Shown here piece after piece: positions 1 through 6,719 of a DNA stretch of 13,208 nt; position 1 is the first letter of the stretch; each line of letters begins with the position of its first letter. This DNA comes from an uncultured Cytophagaceae bacterium (lineage in GTDB: Bacteria; Bacteroidota; Bacteroidia; Cytophagales; Spirosomataceae). The notes under the pieces were generated by a model. The model had not been told where the DNA came from. It did no database searches and worked only from the letters and a program-made list of their open reading frames with translations. The position numbers and the translations under genes were made by a program. Where the stretch lies: NCBI GenBank assembly GCA_903837305.1, contig CAILUB010000184.1, forward strand, positions 1-13,208. The letters run 5' to 3'.

Positions 1-752
1 CTGGTCAAACGATCATCAAGGGTATGGGTGAGCTTCACTTAGAGATCATCATCGACCGTATGCGTCGTGAGTTCAAAGTAGAAGTTAACCAAGGTGCTCC
101 TCAAGTAGCTTACAAAGAGTCTTTAACTAAGACAACGGAACACCGTGAGGTTTACAAGAAACAATCAGGTGGTCGTGGTAAGTTTGCTGATATCGTATTT
201 GAAATCGGACCAAGAGAAGATGACAAACCAGGTTTAGAATTCGTTAACAATATCGTGGGTGGTGTGATTCCTCGTGAATTCATTCCTGCAGTTCAAAAAG
301 GATTCGAAGAAGCAATGAAAAATGGTGCTTTGGCTGGATACCCAATGGATTCAATGAAAGTTCGTTTATTCCACGGATCTTTCCACGATGTCGATTCAGA
401 TTCATTATCATTTGAATTAGCGGCTCGTATGGGTTACAAAGAATCAGCGAAACAAGCGGGTGCGAAGTTAATGGAGCCTATCATGGCCGTTGACGTTGTT
501 ACTCCAGACGAATATACTGGACCTATCACAGGTGACTTAAACCGTCGTCGTGGTATCATGAAAGGGATGGATTCTCGTCAAGGAGCTGTTATCTTGAAGG
601 CTGATGTGCCTCTTTCTGAATTATTCGGTTACGTAACAGATTTACGTACGATGTCTTCAGGACGTGCAACAGCATCGTTAACGTTCTCTCACTACGAATT
701 CGTTCCGCAAAACATCGCTGACGAAGTAGTTAAGAAAGCAAAAGGATTGTAA
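1..752 (+). CDS. fusA: Elongation factor G, C-terminal part (5' end outside window)
   Basis: This is the C-terminal ~249 residues of the GTPase that drives ribosomal translocation in the cytoplasm. The full protein is usually about 700 residues. The reading frame is open from base 3, and the residues before the first in-window ATG (GQTIIKGMGELHLE) are conserved EF-G sequence, so the ATG at 24 is internal. The fragment covers the end of domain III (GMGELHLEII, REFKVEVNQGAPQVAYKE), domain IV (GSFHDVDSDSLSFELAA) and domain V (GDLNRRRGIMKGMDSRQG, PLSELFGYVTDLRTMSSGRA), ending in AKGL and TAA. These motifs match ordinary EF-G rather than a tetracycline-resistance RPP protein. In many bacteria rpsJ follows fusA; here a terminator follows at once. 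Whether this is the only EF-G copy cannot be told from the window. Confidence 0.96.
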   Translation, partial: GQTIIKGMGELHLEIIIDRMRREFKVEVNQGAPQVAYKESLTKTTEHREVYKKQSGGRGKFADIVFEIGPREDDKPGLEFVNNIVGGVIPREFIPAVQKGFEEAMKNGALAGYPMDSMKVRLFHGSFHDVDSDSLSFELAARMGYKESAKQAGAKLMEPIMAVDVVTPDEYTGPITGDLNRRRGIMKGMDSRQGAVILKADVPLSELFGYVTDLRTMSSGRATASLTFSHYEFVPQNIADEVVKKAKGL

Positions 753-770
753 GATTCTTTGCAGATAGAG

Positions 771-802
771 AAAAGCCCGAGCGATTTGTTCGGGCTTTTT
801 TT
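771..802 (+). terminator. Intrinsic terminator of fusA
   Basis: A perfect 10-bp inverted repeat, aaaagcccga (771-780) and tcgggctttt (790-799), encloses a 9-nt loop and runs into seven T residues (796-802). It starts 18 nt after the fusA stop codon, so fusA is the last gene of its transcript. Confidence 0.93.
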
Positions 803-871
803 ATGCCAAAACCTCTCATCCTTCCCACGCTCAATTCATCCTCCCCCGCTATCTTTTGTCGAAAAAGAAGA

Positions 872-899
872 ATTGTTTCCTAGAATGGGTGTATTTTTG
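872..899 (+). promoter_or_regulatory. Candidate Bacteroidota promoter for the ABC ATPase gene
   Basis: TATTTTTG at 892-899 matches the -7 consensus TAnnTTTG. An ATTG at 872-875, 16 nt upstream, can serve as a -33 box, a slightly short spacing. Transcription would begin near 905, leaving a leader of about 15 nt before the ATG at 920. The upstream TTG start at 911 would leave almost no leader, which favours the ATG. Confidence 0.55.
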
Positions 900-919
900 A
901 ACTCATTAATTTGATTGCT

Positions 920-1630
920 ATGACTAAAATTATCGAGACCTACTCTATTTCTAAGCGCTACGTAATGGGCGAAGAAGTGATCGACGCCTTAAAAGACGTA
1001 ACCATCTCTGTCAACAAGGGAGAATATGTCGCTTTCATGGGTCCGTCAGGCTCTGGTAAATCAACCTTAATGAATATCGTAGGCTGCTTAGATACACCCT
1101 CAACGGGCAAATATATCTTGAATGGACAAGATGTATCGGAGATGTCAGAAAATGAATTAGCGGCGGTTAGAAATAAGGAAATTGGCTTTGTGTTCCAAAC
1201 CTTCAACTTGCTTCCTCGCCAATCTGCCTTAGAAAACGTAGCCTTGCCTTTAATCTATGCCGGCTATTCTAAAAAAGAACGTACAGAGATTGCCATGAAA
1301 ACCTTGAAAGGGGTAGGCCTAGACAACCGCGCCTTACACAAGCCTAACGAACTTTCAGGGGGCCAGAGACAGCGTGTAGCCGTGGCTCGTGCTTTAGTGA
1401 ACGATCCATCGATCTTATTAGCCGATGAGCCCACGGGTAACTTAGATACCAAAACCTCCTATGAGATCATGGATCTCTTCGATCAATTGCACAAAAAAGG
1501 CAATACCATTGTCATGGTTACCCACGAAGACGATATTGCCCAATATGCCCACCGAATCATTCGTTTGCGTGATGGCGTCGTTGAATCTGACATCATCAAC
1601 AAGAACGTCAGAAAGGTAGAAAAAATCTAA
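920..1630 (+). CDS. ABC transporter ATP-binding protein, MacB/LolD type
   Basis: This 236-residue nucleotide-binding subunit would hydrolyse ATP at the inner face of the cytoplasmic membrane to power a separate permease. It is complete: Walker A GPSGSGKST (41-49), Q-loop Gln93 (FVFQTFNLLPR), signature LSGGQ (145-149), Walker B ILLADEPT (165-172, catalytic Glu170), D-loop NLD, and switch His202 (VTHE). The string SGGQRQRVAVARALVNDP and the DEPTGNLD motif are typical of the MacB/LolD/FtsE branch, which exports lipoproteins, peptides or drugs. There are no membrane segments and no permease in the window, so the substrate is unknown. A TTG nine bases upstream is in frame but the ATG at 920 fits the promoter and the homologous N-terminus better. 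Its stop overlaps the stop of the convergent oxidoreductase gene by 4 bp. Confidence 0.92.
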   Translation: MTKIIETYSISKRYVMGEEVIDALKDVTISVNKGEYVAFMGPSGSGKSTLMNIVGCLDTPSTGKYILNGQDVSEMSENELAAVRNKEIGFVFQTFNLLPRQSALENVALPLIYAGYSKKERTEIAMKTLKGVGLDNRALHKPNELSGGQRQRVAVARALVNDPSILLADEPTGNLDTKTSYEIMDLFDQLHKKGNTIVMVTHEDDIAQYAHRIIRLRDGVVESDIINKNVRKVEKI

Positions 1631-3003
1631 AACTTAATCCGATCCGTTCCGTAAGGAGCACGTTGTGCTCTACGTAACCAGGTATTGGCTTCCGCGTCGT
1701 TTACAAAATGTTCCGTCTTCGGATCCCATTGCAATTTGCGCGGTATTTTCATCGCCACGTGCGTAATCAAACAAACCGTGCAAGCACGGTGCCCAATCTC
1801 AATAGGGGAAATCGGCTCTTTGCGTGACTCGATGCAATCTAACCAGTTCCCGTGTTGATCTTCCGAATGATACAAGTGTGTTTCTTTCTCTCCGATTACG
1901 GATTGTAATATCTTCGGATCAGACGCATCCAAGGCTTTCGATCTCACTTTCGCCGTAGGATCACTTGGCGTCGCTGCATAATCTCCGCGCGACACAAAAA
2001 TCCAACCTTCAGATCCTTCGTAACGAATACCGTTTTGGTAACCGCCTGAAGTGTACATAGTAATACCATTTGCATATTCAGCTTTCGACATAAAGTCCCC
2101 GTGCACATTCCATAATCCCGATTTAGGAAACTCAGCCACCGCCTCTACCGAGATCGGACCCGTGTATTCCGTATCCATACCCCAGGCAGCAGAATCGTAA
2201 TGGTGCTGACCCCAACCGGTTATCATACCCGCGCCAAATTGCTCCATACGCAACCAACCCGGACGATCGTATCCCTTTTGAGGATGTACAGCGATTTCCG
2301 TGTATGCCATTTCTGGAGTAGAGCCTAACCACATATCGAAATTAAATCCTTTAGGTACTGGCATAGCTGGAGCTGGAGGTCCAGATGGATCACCTGGCAA
2401 TCCAATTTTTACGGTATGCAATTTTCCAATGCGACCGTTACGCACTAATTCAGCGGCAATTCTAAACTGAGAGTTAGAGCGTTGTTGTGTTCCTACTTGC
2501 AGGATGCGACCTGTTTTCTTAATTACATTAGCTAGTTGACGGCCCTCGTGAATGGTCAGAGAGGTCGGTTTTTGCAAGTAAATATCCTTGCCAGCTAGTG
2601 CCGCTTCCATCGCTGGTTGTGCATGCCAAAAATCCGGCGTACTAATCATCACCGCATCAATGTCCTTATTCAAAAGCATCTCGCGGTAATCATCGTACAT
2701 CTTCACATCGATGTAATTCGATTGTCCCGTTTTCTTCGTGTAGTATTCTTCGACTAATTGCTTCGTCTCCTCGGTACGGTGGCGATCTAAATCACACACT
2801 GCCATGATGCGCGCCTTATCGTGCTTCCAAGTTCCTGGTAAGTCGTGGGTGCGCGCGATACGGCCGCATCCGATTTGGGCAATGTTGATTTTATTGCTTG
2901 GGGCATCTTTGCCACCTAAAACGTTCGCAGGAACGATAGTTGGGAAGCCGAATGTCCCCACGGCACCTAAGGCTAGGTTATTGATAAATTTTCTCCTTTT
3001 CAT
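1627..3003 (-). CDS. Gfo/Idh/MocA family oxidoreductase with Tat-like signal (458 aa)
   Basis: A predicted NAD(P)-dependent sugar or cyclitol oxidoreductase; the substrate is not identifiable. The N-terminus MKRRKFINNLALGAVGTFGF has a twin-arginine-like motif (RRKFI) and hydrophobic stretch, so export of the folded, cofactor-loaded protein is likely. The Rossmann nucleotide-binding turn is IGCGRIA (44-50). The usual EKP motif is QKP (144-146), keeping the lysine expected to act in catalysis. The C-terminal domain has GWGQHHYDSAAWGM (263-276), with the paired histidines and Asp seen in exported Bacteroidota and Planctomycetota members. Its ATG overlaps the TGA of the upstream oxidoreductase (ATGA, 3000-3003), implying translational coupling. 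The 3' end meets the convergent ABC gene. Some members of this fold (GH109) are NAD-dependent glycosidases, so hydrolysis cannot be excluded. Confidence 0.9.
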   Translation of the reverse strand: MKRRKFINNLALGAVGTFGFPTIVPANVLGGKDAPSNKINIAQIGCGRIARTHDLPGTWKHDKARIMAVCDLDRHRTEETKQLVEEYYTKKTGQSNYIDVKMYDDYREMLLNKDIDAVMISTPDFWHAQPAMEAALAGKDIYLQKPTSLTIHEGRQLANVIKKTGRILQVGTQQRSNSQFRIAAELVRNGRIGKLHTVKIGLPGDPSGPPAPAMPVPKGFNFDMWLGSTPEMAYTEIAVHPQKGYDRPGWLRMEQFGAGMITGWGQHHYDSAAWGMDTEYTGPISVEAVAEFPKSGLWNVHGDFMSKAEYANGITMYTSGGYQNGIRYEGSEGWIFVSRGDYAATPSDPTAKVRSKALDASDPKILQSVIGEKETHLYHSEDQHGNWLDCIESRKEPISPIEIGHRACTVCLITHVAMKIPRKLQWDPKTEHFVNDAEANTWLRRAQRAPYGTDRIKF

Positions 3004-4151
3004 GCTTTGATAGATATGTTTGTTGCATTTTTTTGTGCAATTAAAGCTAATTCAGTGGCTAAGAAACAGTGCGCCTGTGTCATCGCCGTTTCCGTCCTAT
3101 GTAAGACGTCATTGACAAGTAATTCTCCATGTGGAAGGTTGACATCTTTGCAATCAATGTACAAGGTCTCTTTATTCGTGACCACATATAAATGGCTTCC
3201 TGTTCCATGCGGAGAGGCTATGTCTGTATTTTTACGTACTTCCATATAGCCATCTGTACCTAAAATCGTCAGCCTGCCATCACCCCAGGTATTTAAACCA
3301 TCCGGCGTAAACCAGTCCACTCGAATATAGCCAGAACCTTTATTGCTTCTAAGCATCAGATCTCCAAAATCTTGGAATTTAGGGTATTGGGGGTGGTGGT
3401 GATTCGCGATTTGGGACGCAACCACTTCACCTTGCGTCGAGCCTGTAAAATGCAAGAATTGATCTACTTGATGAGAGGCGATATCCGTGATAATTCCTCC
3501 GTAATATTTAGCGTCAAAAAACCAGTCAGGACGGGAGTTTACACTCATTCGGTGAGGCCCAGTTCCTAAGGTTTGCATGACCTTACCTATTTTTCCCGAA
3601 GCTACTAATTGACTCGCTAGTTCGGTTGCTTTATTTTCAAAACGCTCACTGAATGAGATCGAATAAATCTTTTTGGTTTCCTTTTGGACCTTTCGAACGT
3701 CAGCTAGTTGCTCTAAACTAGTAATCCCAGGCTTATCCACCATATAATCTTTCCCATGCTGCATCACACGTATTCCTAAAGGAGCTCGTTCGTTCGGTGT
3801 AATAGAGCTAAGCACTAATTTGATAGATGGGTCTTCCAATACCTCCGCTTCACTCTTCACCAGCTTCGCTTGGGGGTAACGTTTCGCAAAATCTTTAATT
3901 AAATCGGGTTCTTTAGCATAATAAGAAACGAACTCTCCGCCGCCACGAATGATCGAATTAGCCATCGAATAAATATGTCCGTGATTGATTCCCACTACCC
4001 CAAATTTCAAACGGGGTGCTATGATTCGTTCCGGCTGTTTAGATGCAAAAATTTTTGTGGCATCCTTCAAGGAAGAGGGTAAAAAGGCCATACCGCCTAG
4101 CATACTTGCACTGTGCAAGAATTCGCGGCGATTCGCAGCTGTTGATTTCAT
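3000..4151 (-). CDS. Gfo/Idh/MocA family oxidoreductase with Tat signal (383 aa)
   Basis: The first gene of a two-gene unit. NRREFLHSASMLGG (7-20) followed by an apolar stretch is a good twin-arginine signal (RREFL), so the product probably acts in the periplasm. The nucleotide-binding segment GVVGINHGH (51-59) is a variant of the usual GxGxxG turn. VDKP (138-141) is the EKP equivalent and keeps Lys140; ITDIASHQVDQFLHF (around 221-235) holds the substrate-site Asp/His/Asp set. It is shorter than its partner and clearly diverged from it, so the pair is not a recent duplication. The ATG lies about 16 nt after the predicted transcription start. No transporter or glycoside hydrolase is adjacent within the window, so the substrate remains open. 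Confidence 0.88.
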   Translation of the reverse strand: MKSTAANRREFLHSASMLGGMAFLPSSLKDATKIFASKQPERIIAPRLKFGVVGINHGHIYSMANSIIRGGGEFVSYYAKEPDLIKDFAKRYPQAKLVKSEAEVLEDPSIKLVLSSITPNERAPLGIRVMQHGKDYMVDKPGITSLEQLADVRKVQKETKKIYSISFSERFENKATELASQLVASGKIGKVMQTLGTGPHRMSVNSRPDWFFDAKYYGGIITDIASHQVDQFLHFTGSTQGEVVASQIANHHHPQYPKFQDFGDLMLRSNKGSGYIRVDWFTPDGLNTWGDGRLTILGTDGYMEVRKNTDIASPHGTGSHLYVVTNKETLYIDCKDVNLPHGELLVNDVLHRTETAMTQAHCFLATELALIAQKNATNISIKA

Positions 4152-4173
4152 TTCAATAGGTTTAATTTATTTA

Positions 4174-4181
4174 CAAAAGTA
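4174..4181 (-). promoter_or_regulatory. Candidate -7 element for the oxidoreductase pair
   Basis: On the minus strand the sequence is TACTTTTG, a match to TAnnTTTG, placed 22 nt before the start codon at 4151. No convincing TTTG -33 box lies 17-20 nt further up. It sits just past the rplS terminator, where a new transcription unit would have to start. Confidence 0.5.
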
Positions 4182-4214
4182 AAATTCTTGCTGAAATTAC
4201 TGACTTACAGACAT

Positions 4215-4244
4215 AAAAAAAGCTGCTCATTTCTGAACAGCTTT
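4215..4244 (-). terminator. Intrinsic terminator of rplS
   Basis: On the minus strand AAAGCTGTTC pairs with GAGCAGCTTT (10 bp, one G-U) around a 6-nt loop, followed by a run of seven U. It lies about 40 nt after the rplS stop and separates rplS from the oxidoreductase pair. Confidence 0.9.
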
Positions 4245-4267
4245 CTTTTATATAAAAAATTTCAAAC

Positions 4268-4297
4268 CTATTTTTTCTTCTCCTATTTTTTCTTCTC
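4268..4297 (-). repeat. Perfect 15-bp tandem duplication at the 3' end of rplS
   Basis: Two identical adjacent copies of GAGAAGAAAAAATAG (minus strand), 4283-4297 and 4268-4282. The first encodes the last four residues of L19 plus stop (E-K-K-K-stop); the second repeats the same codons and a second stop in the same frame, outside the gene. Confidence 0.97.
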
Positions 4298-4636
4298 TTT
4301 AACACGAGCCGCTTTTCCTTGCTTACCACGCATGTAGTATAAACGTGCACGACGTACTTTACCACGACGTAATACTTCAATTTTGTCGATGTTTGGTGAC
4401 AAGATTGGGAAAATACGCTCAACACCGATACCGTTAGAGATCTTACGAACTGTGAAAGACTCACCAGCACCCGAATTTTTACGTTGGATAACTAAACCTT
4501 GGAAAACCTGGAGACGCTCCTTGTTACCTTCACGAATTTTTACGTGTACGTTAACGGTGTCTCCTGCAGCGAATTCAGGGTGTGCTCCTCTACGTGCTGC
4601 GTTTTCTTGCTCTACGAAGTTAATTAAATCGCTCAT
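4283..4636 (-). CDS. rplS: 50S ribosomal protein L19
   Basis: A 117-residue protein of normal L19 length, located at the 30S-50S interface of the large ribosomal subunit. Recognisable conserved segments are PEFAAGDTVNVHVKIREGNK, ERLQVFQGLVIQRKNSGAGES, FTVRKISNGIGVERIFPILSP and the basic IEVLRRGKVRRARLYYMRG, then a lysine-rich tail ending VKEKKK. The gene is alone between its own promoter and terminator, unlike the rpsP-rimM-trmD-rplS operon of Escherichia coli. The untranslated leader is about 70 nt and might hold an autoregulatory element. The final codons and stop are duplicated just downstream. Transcripts from the trp operon may also reach it because no terminator separates trpA from the rplS promoter. 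Confidence 0.97.
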   Translation of the reverse strand: MSDLINFVEQENAARRGAHPEFAAGDTVNVHVKIREGNKERLQVFQGLVIQRKNSGAGESFTVRKISNGIGVERIFPILSPNIDKIEVLRRGKVRRARLYYMRGKQGKAARVKEKKK

Positions 4637-4662
4637 CTGAACTAATTTTTATTTGATGATAA

Positions 4663-4689
4663 TCAGCGCTTAGCGGCCCACTTGTGCAT
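4663..4689 (-). other. Possible 8-codon upstream ORF in the rplS leader
   Basis: Within the predicted rplS 5' leader an ATG opens a short frame reading MHKWAAKR then TGA, ending 26 nt before the rplS start codon. It has a plausible start and a basic composition, but a frame of this size can occur by chance and there is no comparative support from one sequence. Confidence 0.2.
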
Positions 4690-4710
4690 AAGAACGTCTG
4701 ATTGGGGTTG

Positions 4711-4739
4711 CAAAGATAGGAAAAATATTTCTTTCCAAA
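4711..4739 (-). promoter_or_regulatory. rplS promoter
   Basis: Minus-strand TTTG (4739-4736) and TATCTTTG (4718-4711) are separated by 17 nt, a strong match to the Bacteroidota -33/-7 promoter. The -33 box begins 9 nt after the trpA stop codon. Transcription should start near 4705, giving a leader of about 70 nt. The spacer holds an imperfect 18-bp palindrome (4719-4736). Confidence 0.75.
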
Positions 4740-4748
4740 AACATTTGC

Positions 4749-5528
4749 CTAGTTTTTACCTTTAATCGACTGCACAAAGGCAACGATCTCAGCACTAAGG
4801 TCTTTAGCCTGAGCAATCATCTTCACAAAAGCACTACCAATAATAGCCCCAGAGGCGTTCTTAGAGGCTTTCACAAAGCTATCGTGGTCCGAAATCCCAA
4901 AACCAATCAAACGTGGATTCTGTAAATTCATCGCAGCAATCCGGGAGAAATAGACTTCCTGGTCAGCAGAAATACCCGTTTTTGCCCCCGTCGTACTCGC
5001 AGAAGAGACCATATAAATGAATCCCTTCGAGACTGAATCGATGTGGCGAATGCGCTCGTCGTTCGTTTGTGGGGTAATTAACAGAATATTGAACAAACCG
5101 TATTTTTCAAAAATTTCGCGGTAGGACGCCTCGTATTCTACCATCGGTAGATCGGGTAAAATCAATCCATCCACGCCTACTTCCGCGCATTTCGCACAAA
5201 AAGCCTCCACGCCGTATTGTAAAACGGGATTGATATAACCCATCAAAAGAACGGGAACCGTAATGCTTTTACGCATATCCTTCAATTGCTCGAAAAGATG
5301 CGCCACGCTCATTCCTTGCTCTAAAGCGGCTTGATTCGAAAGCTGTATGGTTTCCCCATCGGCCACTGGATCAGAATAAGGCATTCCCACCTCGATAATA
5401 TCGACGCCTCCTGCTTGAAGCGCGTTCAAAACCGTCATTGTATCCTCTAAATGAGGATAACCAGCCGTCGTATACACATTTAATATGGGTTCAGTCGCTG
5501 AAGCAAAAAGGGCTGAAATTCTATTCAT
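4749..5528 (-). CDS. trpA: Tryptophan synthase alpha chain
   Basis: Cleaves indole-3-glycerol phosphate to indole and glyceraldehyde 3-phosphate; indole is channelled to TrpB. The TIM-barrel active-site acids are in place: Glu46 in IIEVGMPYSDP and Asp57 in PVADG, with the same 11-residue spacing as Glu49/Asp60 of the enterobacterial enzyme. Also seen are LLMGYINPVLQYG, DGLILPDLP, the phosphate-binding loop region VSSASTTGAKTG, and IGFGISD. I start it at the ATG at 5528 (MNRISALF), which aligns with the known N-terminus and leaves a 1-nt gap after trpB, like the other junctions. An ATG nine bases earlier (5537) would overlap trpB by 8 bp. Last gene of the trp operon; no terminator follows. Confidence 0.95.
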   Translation of the reverse strand: MNRISALFASATEPILNVYTTAGYPHLEDTMTVLNALQAGGVDIIEVGMPYSDPVADGETIQLSNQAALEQGMSVAHLFEQLKDMRKSITVPVLLMGYINPVLQYGVEAFCAKCAEVGVDGLILPDLPMVEYEASYREIFEKYGLFNILLITPQTNDERIRHIDSVSKGFIYMVSSASTTGAKTGISADQEVYFSRIAAMNLQNPRLIGFGISDHDSFVKASKNASGAIIGSAFVKMIAQAKDLSAEIVAFVQSIKGKN

Positions 5529-5529
5529 C

Positions 5530-6717
5530 TTAGTCATTCAATTTTAAACGGTTTTGGTACGTCGCTAAATCTTTGTCCCCTCTTCCGGAAACATTGACGA
5601 CCACGATTTCATTCGGCTTAGCTTGCAGTCTTTCGAATACGGCCAAAGCATGTGCCGTCTCTAAAGCCGGAATAATTCCCTCTAATTGAGAGCATTCCAC
5701 GGCAGCCACTAGCGCCTCCTCATCCGTCACTCCGTAAAAAGTGGCGCGACCAGATTCGAACAAATGCGCGTGCATAGGCCCAATTCCCGGATAATCTAGG
5801 CCGGCAGAGATCGAATAAGGTTCGATTACCTGGCCATCTTCGGTTTGCATCGATAAACTCTTGCTTCCGTGTAAGACGCCTGGCTTTCCTAAGAAAGTAG
5901 TCGCTGCAGAATGACCTGAATTAACCCCGAGACCTGCCGCCTCCGCCGCGATCAATGCCGTGCGAGGCTCATCTAAGAAATGGTAAAAGGCACCCGCCGC
6001 ATTAGATCCTCCACCCACACATGCAATGACGTAGTCTGGGTAATCACGGCCTTCTTTCTCTTGTAATTGAAAACGAATCTCCTCCGAAATAACCGCTTGA
6101 AAACGAGCAACCATGTCCGGGTAAGGATGTGGCCCAACGACTGATCCAATGATGTAATGGGTGTCTACCGGGTGATTAATCCAGTGACGCATCGCCTCGT
6201 TTGTGGCATCTTTCAATGTTTTTGAACCAGATGTAGCAGGCATTACTTGCGCACCTAACATCCGCATGCGCGCCACGTTAGGAGCTTGTCTTTCGATATC
6301 GATGGCACCCATATACACGATACATTCCATGCCCATCAAGGCACAAACGGTTGCTGTTGCCACGCCGTGTTGTCCTGCACCAGTTTCCGCAACTATTTTC
6401 GATTTCCCAAGGCGTTTCGCTACGAGGATTTGGCCGATCGTATTATTAATCTTGTGTGCCCCCGTGTGACACAAATCTTCGCGCTTTAAATAGATATTCG
6501 TGTTGTATTTCGCAGACAACCGGTCTGCCTTGAAAAGCGGCGTAGGACGACCCACGTAATCTTTTAACAAGGCGTGGAATTCTTCTTGAAACGAGGGTTC
6601 CGCGATAATGTCTAAATAGCGGGAACGTAATTCCTCGACATTTGGGTATAACATTTCTGGAATAAAGGCCCCGCCAAAATTCCCGTAATACCCACGCTCA
6701 TCTACATTAAATGACAT
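5530..6717 (-). CDS. trpB: Tryptophan synthase beta chain
   Basis: PLP enzyme that condenses indole with L-serine to make L-tryptophan, in complex with TrpA. At 395 residues it has the normal TrpB1 length. The PLP Schiff-base lysine is Lys89 in HTGAHKINN; the catalytic glutamate is Glu111 in AETGAGQHG, which also forms the substrate carboxylate loop; the glycine-rich PLP phosphate loop is GGGSN (235-239). The N-terminus (DERGYYGNFGGAFIPEML) is the usual one for the type that pairs with TrpA. It follows trpF after 2 nt. Confidence 0.97.
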   Translation of the reverse strand: MSFNVDERGYYGNFGGAFIPEMLYPNVEELRSRYLDIIAEPSFQEEFHALLKDYVGRPTPLFKADRLSAKYNTNIYLKREDLCHTGAHKINNTIGQILVAKRLGKSKIVAETGAGQHGVATATVCALMGMECIVYMGAIDIERQAPNVARMRMLGAQVMPATSGSKTLKDATNEAMRHWINHPVDTHYIIGSVVGPHPYPDMVARFQAVISEEIRFQLQEKEGRDYPDYVIACVGGGSNAAGAFYHFLDEPRTALIAAEAAGLGVNSGHSAATTFLGKPGVLHGSKSLSMQTEDGQVIEPYSISAGLDYPGIGPMHAHLFESGRATFYGVTDEEALVAAVECSQLEGIIPALETAHALAVFERLQAKPNEIVVVNVSGRGDKDLATYQNRLKLND

Positions 6718-6719
6718 AT

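Noticed and set aside
24..26. Start of a 242-residue gene at the ATG at 24
   Set aside because: The frame is open to the window edge and the preceding residues GQTIIKG are conserved EF-G sequence.
1656..1670. Perfect hairpin GAGCAC-GTT-GTGCTC as a terminator for the ABC gene
   Set aside because: No U-run follows on either strand and the sequence encodes the C-terminal RAQRAP of the oxidoreductase; only a weak structural role is possible.
1627..4151. Oxidoreductase pair as a recent tandem duplication
   Set aside because: The two proteins differ in length, in nucleotide-binding turn (GCGRIA versus GVVGINHGH) and in C-terminal motifs, so they are distant family members.
4171..4470. 99-residue minus-strand frame overlapping rplS
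   Set aside because: It is out of frame with L19, passes through the terminator and the oxidoreductase promoter, and shows no family motif.
6203..6489. Plus-strand frames inside trpB
   Set aside because: Antisense shadows of a well-conserved gene, with no start context or recognisable domain.
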